Source: SM1-50 sp964467345
GTDB taxonomy: Archaea > Thermoplasmatota > E2 > DHVEG-1
Direction: 5' to 3'
Length of the DNA: 64,000 bases
NCBI GenBank assembly: GCA_964467345.1
Contig: CAYXPY010000001.1
Location: 62,001 to 126,000 of the forward strand
A program made the translations under genes and the position numbers. The notes under the pieces were generated by a model. The model did no database searches and had not been told where the DNA came from. It saw only the letters and a program-made list of their open reading frames with translations. This document shows, one piece after another, positions 1 to 7,330 of this stretch. The stretch's first letter is position 1. Each line of letters begins with the position of its first letter.

Positions 1-404
1 TCGTACGAGCCAAGAATAAGCTGCTTTCCTGCGATAGCGACCGATGGGATTTGAGATGATGCAACAAGGGCGCTGAGTGGGTATCTCTCATCATATTTAA
101 TGATAATATCACTGTCGTCGTAGAGGGACAGACGTGTGGTGACCATGCCGTTGCCAAAGATATTGATTACCTGGATACCGAGCACAACGGTGTATCCATT
201 GTCAAGTTTCGCATCAAAATACCACCATTCGATGAACGGGTAGTTCCCATTACCATGAAATGCATCATCCTGCAGCGTAATATCTTGTAAGGATCCATCC
301 ATCGATCCGTAGATAACAGCAGATCCTTGTACGTTTACCACTGATGAGATGAGAGAAGGAAAAATAAGAATAAGAGCTATAACGTCTTTTCTCATTGGTC
401 TCAT
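1..404 (-). CDS. Secreted lipocalin-like (CrtC/AttH-type) domain protein, C-terminus beyond window
   Basis: The reading frame is open from ATG at 404 (MRPMRKDVIA) to the window edge, so only about 134 N-terminal residues are visible. A hydrophobic signal-peptide-like stretch at residues 8-24 is followed by a mature region. The motif IEWWYFDAKLDNGYTVVLGI near residues 57-76 resembles the EWWYF start of the CrtC/AttH-type lipocalin-like family (carotenoid 1,2-hydratase and relatives). The family also holds many secreted proteins of unknown function, so a carotenoid role is not established. A second in-frame ATG at 395 is an alternative start. AT-rich sequence around 425-455 probably holds the promoter. 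Family assignment is moderate; exact function is unknown. Confidence 0.55.
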   Translation of the reverse strand, partial: MRPMRKDVIALILIFPSLISSVVNVQGSAVIYGSMDGSLQDITLQDDAFHGNGNYPFIEWWYFDAKLDNGYTVVLGIQVINIFGNGMVTTRLSLYDDSDIIIKYDERYPLSALVASSQIPSVAIAGKQLILGSY

Positions 405-543
405 ATCTCTTATACATGACTGGTATTAATATAGTTTATTCAATATTATTAAAAGGTGAGCGTTGAAATGAGATCATAGGGGATACTGTCAGCGTAATAC
501 TTTTTAAGGGATGATTGCTTCTTGGTCTCGACAAATTCAACAT

Positions 544-616
544 GCGGGTGTAGTGTAGTCTGGTATCACTTAAGCTTGCCAAGCTTAAAACTCGGGTTCA
601 AATCCCGGCGCCCGCA
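544..616 (+). tRNA. tRNA-Gly (anticodon GCC)
   Basis: A complete cloverleaf can be drawn. The acceptor arm GCGGGTG pairs with CGCCCGC with one G-T wobble. The anticodon stem TAAGC/GCTTA encloses the loop TTGCCAA, giving anticodon GCC. The T-loop is TTCAAAT and the discriminator is A at 616. There is no intron and no encoded CCA. An AT-rich TATA-like stretch lies about 35-50 bases upstream. Confidence 0.93.
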
Positions 617-690
617 CTCCTGATAATTTGAAAAGTGCTCAAGATTTTATAAGTAATTATAAATAAATGATTCAAATATGGCTGTAGACA

Positions 691-1812
691 ATGAAGTTAC
701 AATTTGAAAAAGAACAATATCTTATTATTAACAAACAACCATTAGCAGGTTCAACGTTTGTTAACTGGATACGAGTGTTACTAGAAAACAGATTTCAGAT
801 TGACTGGCAGTTTTTTCCAAAGGCATTGTATGTTACAACGATGATTCTGACGACAACGCCATTGAGAATAATTGAAAAAATAAAATTCGATAAAAAAATT
901 CAGGCCATGCGAGTCGAAAAACCAATTTTCATTATCGGACATTGGAGGAGCGGCACGACTTTTTTACATTATCTACTAGGCAAGGACAAAAACCTTGGAT
1001 ATGTCTCAACAATGGATACACTGGACCCAAGTGTTTTCTTAAATAATGAAAAACTCCTGCAAAGAATCGTCTCAAACAGTCTACCGAACAAAAGACCCAT
1101 GGATAACCTTGAGATGGGAAGCGATCTGCCATACGAGGAAGAATACGCAATAGCAAATCTCTCCCCGTTTTCATTTTATCATGCATGGTATTTTCCAAGG
1201 GCAATTGACCGCTATTTCAACCGCTATGTTTTACATGAGGATAACGATAAAAGAATCATCCTTGAATGGAAAAAAATCTACGATTATTTTTTGAAAAAAA
1301 TAAGCTATAAGCACAAAGGAAAACAGATCATGTTAAAAAGCTTGGTTAATACTGCGAAGATAAAACATCTCCTTGATATGTACCCCGATGCAAAATTTAT
1401 TCATCTGTGTAGAAATCCGTATGAGGTGTATGTCTCGACATGGAAGTTGTATCAGAGCATTTTACCGTTATTTTCTTTTCAGCACATCGATAAAGACGAG
1501 TTTGACAAATCGATTGTTCGGGTCTACAGTGGATTAGAAAAAAAATACATAGCGGAAAAAAAACTCATCCCAAAAGAGAACTTAATCGAACTAAAATACG
1601 AAGATTTTATCAAGGAACCATTGAAAACAGTGGAAATGATTTATTCCAAATTTAGCATTCCTGGTTTTGAAAAAGCAAAACCAGCTTTTGAAGGCTATAT
1701 TAAAAAACATGTGGTGTACGAAAGAAACAACCATACAATCGATGAGCAGATAAGAAGAACTGTTTCTGCTAAGTGGGGATTTGCTTTCAAAGAATATGGT
1801 TACGAACCATAA
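691..1812 (+). CDS. Sulfotransferase family protein (PAPS-dependent)
   Basis: The 373-aa protein has the two hallmarks of PAPS-using sulfotransferases. The 5'-phosphosulfate loop GHWRSGTTFLH lies at residues 83-93. The 3'-phosphate-binding segment CRNPYEVYVSTWK lies near residues 240-252. This layout matches the Sulfotransfer_3-type family, which transfers sulfate from PAPS to hydroxyl groups on glycans, lipids or small molecules. No signal peptide is seen, so it is probably cytoplasmic or membrane-peripheral. The gene is monocistronic, with a TATA-like TTATAAATA around 655-663 and a short or absent leader. A DGGGP synthase gene follows 175 bases downstream on the same strand, which makes a lipid acceptor conceivable but unproven. 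Acceptor specificity cannot be read from sequence. Confidence 0.85.
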   Translation: MKLQFEKEQYLIINKQPLAGSTFVNWIRVLLENRFQIDWQFFPKALYVTTMILTTTPLRIIEKIKFDKKIQAMRVEKPIFIIGHWRSGTTFLHYLLGKDKNLGYVSTMDTLDPSVFLNNEKLLQRIVSNSLPNKRPMDNLEMGSDLPYEEEYAIANLSPFSFYHAWYFPRAIDRYFNRYVLHEDNDKRIILEWKKIYDYFLKKISYKHKGKQIMLKSLVNTAKIKHLLDMYPDAKFIHLCRNPYEVYVSTWKLYQSILPLFSFQHIDKDEFDKSIVRVYSGLEKKYIAEKKLIPKENLIELKYEDFIKEPLKTVEMIYSKFSIPGFEKAKPAFEGYIKKHVVYERNNHTIDEQIRRTVSAKWGFAFKEYGYEP

Positions 1813-1916
1813 ATTCTCAGTACAATCAATTCTCGTCACAATAAAAAAAAAACTGCATTCATCATGGATATGAGTTCTAGAGGGAACACTTCCCCTCGTC
1901 AGGTGGTTTGAAATTA

Positions 1917-1924
1917 TTTATATA
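1917..1924 (+). promoter_or_regulatory. TATA box for the DGGGP synthase gene
   Basis: TTTATATA lies about 65 bases before the ATG at 1988. It predicts a transcript start near 1945-1950 and a leader of about 40 bases. The leader carries a purine-rich GGGGAGT just before the start codon. Confidence 0.5.
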
Positions 1925-1987
1925 GTAGTTAAGTATAATTAGGTATAGTGGCACATATCAATCAGACTGCTCGTTAGGGGGAGTACT

Positions 1988-2830
1988 ATGAAGCCAAGTA
2001 TAGTAGTCAAAAGCCGCGCCTTATTTGAATCGATAAGGCCGTTCACAAGTATCCTTGGTATGGCTGGAGCCTATATCGGTGGTATCGTTGCTGGTGCCCC
2101 GTATTTTTCGACGCCTCTTCTCCTTGCCATGGTGGTCGTCTTTTTTGTTGGTGCAGGAAGCATGCCTTTTAATGATTATTTTGATCGTGAGGTCGATACG
2201 ATCTCCCATCCGAATCGAGCGATTCCCTCGAAACGATTATCCCCGAATGAAATCTTGTACTTCTCTCTTGTACTGTTTGGTCTTGCAATGGTTTTTTCTC
2301 TGCTCATCAACATACTTTGTTTCGTGATTGTTCTTGCATCCCTTGGTTTCTTATATTCGTATGAAGTGTTCTTTAAAAACCAGGGATTCGTCGGTAATAT
2401 CGTTGTAGCGTTTCTTTCCTCTATGTCATTTACCTTTGGTGGTATTGCGGTTGGGAATCCCTATGCATCGCTACTGTTGTCGCTTCTTACTTTTTTCCTC
2501 TTCACAGGACGGGAGATCTTAAAGGATGTGGAAGACGTGAAAGGAGATCTGTTCACAAGAAAAACGTTACCTATGAGAATCGGGGAAAAAAAAGCTGTTC
2601 TTGTTGCAGCTGTATTCTTAGTCGTTGCTGTCCTGCTCAGCCCGTTGCCTTATCTGCTGCATCAGCTTGGCATCGGTTATCTTATCACGATAGTCTTTGT
2701 CGATGTAATCGCTGTTTATGTCATTATACAAAATGTAAAAGATCTTCGAAACACGACTCGATCGGTGAGTCTGACCCGGATCGCTGCAGCAATAGGTGTT
2801 ATCGGTATTATCCTAGGAGCTCTCATTTGA
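1988..2830 (+). CDS. ubiA: (S)-2,3-di-O-geranylgeranylglyceryl phosphate synthase, UbiA family
   Basis: This is a 280-aa polytopic UbiA prenyltransferase. The first Asp-rich motif is NDYFDREVD at residues 62-70, followed by a conserved HPNRAIPSKR. The second motif, DVEDVKGD, is near residue 180 and precedes TLPMRIG. This pairing is typical of archaeal digeranylgeranylglyceryl phosphate synthase, which adds the second geranylgeranyl chain to geranylgeranylglyceryl phosphate during ether-lipid synthesis in the membrane. Of the four full-length UbiA proteins in the window, this one best matches the DGGGPS pattern. A more general UbiA role cannot be excluded. Confidence 0.82.
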   Translation: MKPSIVVKSRALFESIRPFTSILGMAGAYIGGIVAGAPYFSTPLLLAMVVVFFVGAGSMPFNDYFDREVDTISHPNRAIPSKRLSPNEILYFSLVLFGLAMVFSLLINILCFVIVLASLGFLYSYEVFFKNQGFVGNIVVAFLSSMSFTFGGIAVGNPYASLLLSLLTFFLFTGREILKDVEDVKGDLFTRKTLPMRIGEKKAVLVAAVFLVVAVLLSPLPYLLHQLGIGYLITIVFVDVIAVYVIIQNVKDLRNTTRSVSLTRIAAAIGVIGIILGALI

Positions 2831-3051
2831 TTCATCCAAACGCATATCACCGTAGGATAGAATTGATTTGAGGACGTAGGTTTTATTTCAATACCTGTTC
2901 TTCATGTTTCGATTTATTTTTATTATCAAGTGAATATGGTTCTGTTCTTCATGTTTTTTTTGCATCTTGCCATCATCTGCATAATTACCTGAATAGAGAG
3001 GTGTATATGCAGGCATTTATGCAAGTGTATATGTAGCGAGGTATCCGGTAG

Positions 3052-3081
3052 CGAATACTTTATTAAAAGAGGGAGTATTCG
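3052..3081 (+). promoter_or_regulatory. Inverted repeat overlapping the promoter of the winged-helix gene (candidate operator)
   Basis: The perfect 8-bp arms CGAATACT (3052-3059) and AGTATTCG (3074-3081) flank a 14-base spacer. The spacer contains a TATA-like TTTATTAAA, which lies about 40 bases before the start at 3103. The position suggests that a bound protein would block TBP, possibly through autoregulation by the downstream winged-helix protein. This function is inferred. Confidence 0.45.
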
Positions 3082-3102
3082 TTTTTTGGAAGGGACGATG
3101 GG

Positions 3103-3438
3103 ATGCTAGAACAAACGACGATAGACCGGTCTATCGAGATTAAGAGGTCCGTAGCCATACGAGCACTTCGACGAAGCAATATCAGACGAAAAGTGACTGA
3201 ATATCTCTGTGATATCAGCCCAAACTGTAGTTACACTTCTGAAATCGCGTATAATATCGGCGCGACATCATCAAACGTCATTGGTGCTTTACGCGGTATT
3301 GAGACCCGATACCGTGAAGAAGAATCTCTCATCGGTCTGAACATGGTTGAGGAACGATGCGGTGGAAAAAACGTCAGACTTTATGGTGTTACTGATTTTG
3401 GTAGAGAAATCATCCAAACCATGAAATCGCGACGATAA
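3103..3438 (+). CDS. Small archaeal winged-helix DNA-binding protein
   Basis: The 111-aa basic protein has a predicted helix-turn-helix region around residues 30-65 (EIAYNIGATSSNVIGALRGI looks like the recognition unit). A wing-like region with LIGLNMVEERC leads to a terminal helix. It resembles small archaeal winged-helix transcriptional regulators. There is no ligand-binding domain, although Cys36, Cys42 and Cys86 could be redox- or metal-sensitive. An inverted repeat covers its promoter. The target genes are unknown. The T10 run at 3483-3492 is a likely terminator. Confidence 0.6.
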   Translation: MLEQTTIDRSIEIKRSVAIRALRRSNIRRKVTEYLCDISPNCSYTSEIAYNIGATSSNVIGALRGIETRYREEESLIGLNMVEERCGGKNVRLYGVTDFGREIIQTMKSRR

Positions 3439-3482
3439 TTATAAAACAAAATGTTTTTTTATGCATCTTACAGTAGCAGGAC

Positions 3483-3503
3483 TTTTTTTTTTAAAAAAAA
3501 AAA
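3483..3503. terminator. T10-A11 tract between convergent genes
   Basis: Ten T then eleven A residues lie between the convergent winged-helix and NOG1 genes. The T-run is placed to terminate the plus-strand gene. The A-run, read as T on the minus strand, could terminate NOG1 transcripts about 155 bases past its stop codon. Archaeal intrinsic termination commonly uses non-template oligo-T. Confidence 0.5.
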
Positions 3504-3656
3504 CTAACAATAGGAAGGAAGAATAGAGGGGGGAAAAGAGGGTATAAAAATCGTTAGATCTTCCTTTCCTAGTTGTCGTTAGAAAGGATATCAAAACATT
3601 GTTTTATGAGCATTTTTCGCAGATAAACATGTACCAGGATATGCACCTGTGGGTAT

Positions 3657-4622
3657 CTACATACCGCTTAATGCAGATAAGATTTCCTGACGTAACTCCT
3701 CGATTCCCTGACCGGTGCTACAGGAGATTTTCCGGTTATTCGAACCAGAGTCTGTGACGTCGATTTTGTTTTCCACGATGATAAAAGGCACGTCGTTGAA
3801 GAGTTTCTTAATGTTTTGCAGCATGAGTGTCTGTTCATCTATAGGGTACCCACATGTTCCTGAAGGGTCGAAGACAAAGACGATAAGATCTGCAAGATGA
3901 CGCAACGCAGCAATAGCCTGCTTTTCGATGGGGTTTCGTTCTGCGAGAGGGCGATCAAGCAATCCAGGGGTATCGATGATCTGATACTTTTTTTTCTCAT
4001 AACGGACGGTCTTCTCCATATGACCGACGTAGATCTGTTTCGTAGTAAAGGGATACTGCGCAATCTCTGGTTTTGCCGCTGAGAGCAGCCTGATGAGTGA
4101 TGATTTCCCGACATTAGGGTACCCTGCGATAACAACAGTCGGGACATCTTCGATGTCGGGAAACGATCGTAATGTCTTTTGTGCATTAGAGAGAAACACA
4201 AGATATTTATCGACTTGTTTAACAATTGATGAAACACGACCATAGATTTCTTTTTGTTTTTGTTTAAGGAAATCGACCTTCCCAGATTTTATCAACGAGC
4301 TGCTTTGGGTGGTATAAACCATAAGGATGGTTTTCCTTGCCCAGTCGACTGCACCTAAGGATTTCTTCAGTTTGTTGGTATCAATTTTTATGTCGATGAT
4401 CTCCTGATAGAATAAAGGTAATCTATCAATTGAGGGAAAATTCTTCACATACGCCTCCAGTTCAGTGGTCAGGTCGGTAATGAAGATTTCCGTACGAGTG
4501 ATGATTGTTTTTTTTATCTCATACCGTTTATCCCGGTCATGAATCTGGGTTTTTTTCGTCCGTCGAATTGAACGGTCAAGGAGTTGTTTTGAATTAAGTA
4601 TCTTTGGAATGTTTCGAAACAT
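3657..4622 (-). CDS. NOG1-family GTPase
   Basis: The 321-aa protein has a helical N-terminal NOG1 region followed by an Obg/NOG1-type G domain. G1 is GYPNVGKS at residues 167-174. TTKQIYVGHM covers switch I, DTPGLLDRPL carries G3, ENKIDV is the NKxD motif and SCSTGQG is G5. NOG1 proteins act in 60S/50S ribosomal subunit maturation. Length fits archaeal NOG1, which lacks the eukaryotic C-terminal extension. It is divergent from a small winged-helix gene at 4674, with only about 50 bases between them. Confidence 0.92.
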   Translation of the reverse strand: MFRNIPKILNSKQLLDRSIRRTKKTQIHDRDKRYEIKKTIITRTEIFITDLTTELEAYVKNFPSIDRLPLFYQEIIDIKIDTNKLKKSLGAVDWARKTILMVYTTQSSSLIKSGKVDFLKQKQKEIYGRVSSIVKQVDKYLVFLSNAQKTLRSFPDIEDVPTVVIAGYPNVGKSSLIRLLSAAKPEIAQYPFTTKQIYVGHMEKTVRYEKKKYQIIDTPGLLDRPLAERNPIEKQAIAALRHLADLIVFVFDPSGTCGYPIDEQTLMLQNIKKLFNDVPFIIVENKIDVTDSGSNNRKISCSTGQGIEELRQEILSALSGM

Positions 4623-4673
4623 AGGTTTGAAAAGGTTTATGTGCTACCTCTAAATTAAGCTGTTGGTACGGCT

Positions 4674-4901
4674 ATGGATGAAGGATTTATACTTGCAAAT
4701 AAATTCCGACGTGTTATCTTCGATGAGCTTGTCAGTGGGGAGACCGACATCAACCGAATCGCGAAAAAAAATCGGATGATCCCGCGGGTGGCACAACGTA
4801 TTATCGATGAATTTGTAAGCGGAGGCATCGTCGAAAAAAAAGGCAATTCCTATCTGTTTACCGATGAGGGTAAAAAACTTGTAGAAACCATTGGGAAATA
4901 G
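4674..4901 (+). CDS. Small winged-helix protein upstream of riboflavin kinase
   Basis: This 75-aa protein consists almost entirely of a winged helix. Helical segments around residues 8-50 include INRIAKKNRMIPRVAQRII, and a beta wing (GGIVEKKGNSYLFTDEG) follows. It lies 29 bases before ribK, suggesting one transcript. It may be a transcriptional regulator, but its target is unknown. Confidence 0.6.
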   Translation: MDEGFILANKFRRVIFDELVSGETDINRIAKKNRMIPRVAQRIIDEFVSGGIVEKKGNSYLFTDEGKKLVETIGK

Positions 4902-4930
4902 AAAAAAAAAGGGGGCGCTTTGAGACCCGT

Positions 4931-5590
4931 ATGAAACCATATCTGTTACAGACATTAAAGGAACTTGCATTGCTTGGAGCAGTTCATAATAAAATCGAAT
5001 TGTCATCTCATGAGTTAGCAAGTAGGTTGGAAACAAGTCAACAGACTGCATCTCGGTACCTTCTTGATCTCGACACTGAGCAGATGATCACCCGCGAACT
5101 TGGGGTAAAAAAGCAGTTGATTCAGATTACCAGCCGTGGAGCAGACGTGCTAGAAAACGAATATATCTCGTATAAACAAATTTTTGATCTGTCCACAAAA
5201 GTTACCTTTAAAGGAAAAGTTGTCTCAGGGATGGGTGAGGGGAAGTACTACACCAGACAAAAAGGATACGCGGACCAATTCAAGAAACATCTCGGATTTG
5301 TTGCATATCCCGGGACATTTAATGTCGAAATTGAATATATTGAACGGAACAAACTTCGACTGCTGCGCACCTATGGTGGTATTTTGATAAAAGAATTTCA
5401 TGCGGAGAATAGAACCTTTGGGAGTGTTGTGTGTTTCAAGGCGACCATCAACGGCTACGAAGGGGCAATCGTACTCCCAAAAAGGAGCCATTACGCAATC
5501 GTGCTTGAATGTATCTCCCCGCATCATCTGCGTGAGAAACTTGGTCTTCATGATGGTGAGCAGGTCGAAGTGATTGTGTATCTCCAATAA
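4931..5590 (+). CDS. ribK: CTP-dependent riboflavin kinase with N-terminal HTH
   Basis: Residues 1-90 form a winged-helix domain (LASRLETSQQTASRYLLDL). Residues from about 95 form the archaeal RibK domain, with the characteristic segments GKVVSGMGEGKYYTRQKGY and GYPGTFNVE-like AYPGTFNVEI. Archaeal RibK makes FMN from riboflavin using CTP instead of ATP. The HTH fusion is common in euryarchaea and suggests that the enzyme also acts as a regulator. It sits between a small winged-helix gene and polX. Confidence 0.92.
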   Translation: MKPYLLQTLKELALLGAVHNKIELSSHELASRLETSQQTASRYLLDLDTEQMITRELGVKKQLIQITSRGADVLENEYISYKQIFDLSTKVTFKGKVVSGMGEGKYYTRQKGYADQFKKHLGFVAYPGTFNVEIEYIERNKLRLLRTYGGILIKEFHAENRTFGSVVCFKATINGYEGAIVLPKRSHYAIVLECISPHHLREKLGLHDGEQVEVIVYLQ

Positions 5591-5605
5591 ATCAGAAGGC
5601 GATGT

Positions 5606-7330
5606 ATGAAAAATCAACTCGTGGCAGATACCTTGTACACTATTGCGGATTTGTTGGATTTAAAAGGAGAACTCTTTTTTAAAACACGGGCGTATCGGAT
5701 GGCTGCTCAGACCATTGAGGCGTTAGAAGAAGATATCGAAAAACTGGTCGCTCAAGGAACGCTGCAGTCCATCCCCGATATTGGGGACGCCCTCGCAAAA
5801 AAGATAACAGAACTGGTTCAAACAGGGAAACTGGGGTATCTTGAACAGCTGAAAAAAGAAGTCCCGACGGGTTTGATTGACCTGCTGGGTATCCCCGGAT
5901 TAGGACCAAAAAAGGTTGCAGCGTTATATAAAAACCTTGGAATCACCACCCTGGAGGAGCTCCGTGATGCAGCATCCAATGGAAAACTCCGAGCCCTCGA
6001 GGGATTCGGTGAGATTACTGAGAGAAATATCCTGCGGGGGATTCAACTGCTTCAGAAAACAAGCGGCAGGGTCTTACTGAATGTCGCCTATGATGACGGA
6101 TTGAAATATCTAACATATATGAAGAAATGCATAAAGATAACGAAACTCGATATCGCGGGGAGCTTACGCAGAATGAAGGAAACAATCGGGGACCTGGACA
6201 TTCTTGCGTCCTCAACAGAACCGGAGCAGGTGATGGACCATTTCACTGGTTACCCGGGGGTAGCGGAAATTCTTGCCAAAGGGACGACGAAATCAAGTGT
6301 GCTGCTGAACGATAATCTACAAGTCGATCTTCGGGTCGTCGAGGAGAAAAGCTATGGTGCTGCGTTACAGTATTTCACAGGGTCAAAGGATCATAATGTT
6401 ACCCTGCGGGGTTTTGCTATAAGAAAAGGTTTCAAACTCAATGAGTACGGATTGTTTAATAAAAATACAGAAGAATACATCACGGGCAGAACAGAAGAAG
6501 AAATCTACAAAAAAATCGGTTTTCCCTACATCGAACCAGAGCTACGGGAAAACCGAGGGGAATTTGACGCGGCAAAAAACAAAGCGTTACCGACCCTGGT
6601 TGGATACGAGGAGATCAACGGAGATTTCCATGTCCATTCTGAGTGGAGCGATGGCAGTGACTCTATTGAGACCATCGCCTCAGCAGCACAACAACAAGGT
6701 TACGCATTCGTAGGCATTACCGATCATTCCCAGTCGTTGAAAATAGCAAACGGATTATCAGAGGAAAGAGTGGCAAAAAAAATTGATTTGATAAAAAAAG
6801 TTAATAAAAAATTCCCAGACCTGCGGATTCTCTGCGGAACAGAATGCGATATCAAACCAGATGGGACGCTTGATTACAGCAACAAGGTCCTTAAGCAGTT
6901 TGATTTTGTCTACATCGGGATTCATACCGCTATGAAAATGGACAAAGAGACAATGACCAAACGCATTGTTAAAGGAATGCAAAACGAACAAGCGGATTTT
7001 CTAGCTCATCCGACCGGCCGGCTTATCGGTAAACGAGAACCCTATGAAGTAGATATTGAACAAATCATTGATACCGCTCGGGAGACCAACACTAGACTTG
7101 AGATTAATTCGTTCCCGGATCGCTTGGACCTTGATGATGTCCACGTCAAATTTGCTAGAGAACAGGGGGTACAATTCGTGCTGGGAACTGATACTCATAG
7201 CATTGCCAATTTACCGTTCATGAGATTTGGGACAGCAACCGCTAGAAGGGGATGGCTTGAAAAAAAAGACATTCTGAATACGTATTCCATCAAACAAATC
7301 GAAAAAATCTTAGGGCGTGTGAAAGGATGA
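5606..7330 (+). CDS. polX: Family X DNA polymerase with PHP domain (PolX)
   Basis: The 574-aa protein has an N-terminal helix-hairpin-helix region (residues 1-140, with GIPGLGPKKVAALY). A polymerase-beta-like palm and fingers follow; catalytic carboxylates are in SLRRMKETIGDLDIL and NLQVDLRVV. The C-terminal PHP phosphoesterase domain starts near residue 335 with FHVHSEWSDGSD and also contains GITDHS, GTECDI and TDTHS metal ligands. Bacterial PolX proteins fill short gaps in base excision repair, and the PHP domain supplies 3'-5' exonuclease activity. The stop overlaps the ligA start by 4 bases, giving a gap-filling plus sealing operon. Confidence 0.94.
   Translation: MKNQLVADTLYTIADLLDLKGELFFKTRAYRMAAQTIEALEEDIEKLVAQGTLQSIPDIGDALAKKITELVQTGKLGYLEQLKKEVPTGLIDLLGIPGLGPKKVAALYKNLGITTLEELRDAASNGKLRALEGFGEITERNILRGIQLLQKTSGRVLLNVAYDDGLKYLTYMKKCIKITKLDIAGSLRRMKETIGDLDILASSTEPEQVMDHFTGYPGVAEILAKGTTKSSVLLNDNLQVDLRVVEEKSYGAALQYFTGSKDHNVTLRGFAIRKGFKLNEYGLFNKNTEEYITGRTEEEIYKKIGFPYIEPELRENRGEFDAAKNKALPTLVGYEEINGDFHVHSEWSDGSDSIETIASAAQQQGYAFVGITDHSQSLKIANGLSEERVAKKIDLIKKVNKKFPDLRILCGTECDIKPDGTLDYSNKVLKQFDFVYIGIHTAMKMDKETMTKRIVKGMQNEQADFLAHPTGRLIGKREPYEVDIEQIIDTARETNTRLEINSFPDRLDLDDVHVKFAREQGVQFVLGTDTHSIANLPFMRFGTATARRGWLEKKDILNTYSIKQIEKILGRVKG

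Noticed and set aside
1..404. Possible carotenoid hydratase tied to the cluster at 21-26 kb
   Set aside because: Only the generic EWWYF-type lipocalin motif is visible. The family is broad and the gene is 20 kb from the carotenoid-like block, so a shared pathway is not claimed.
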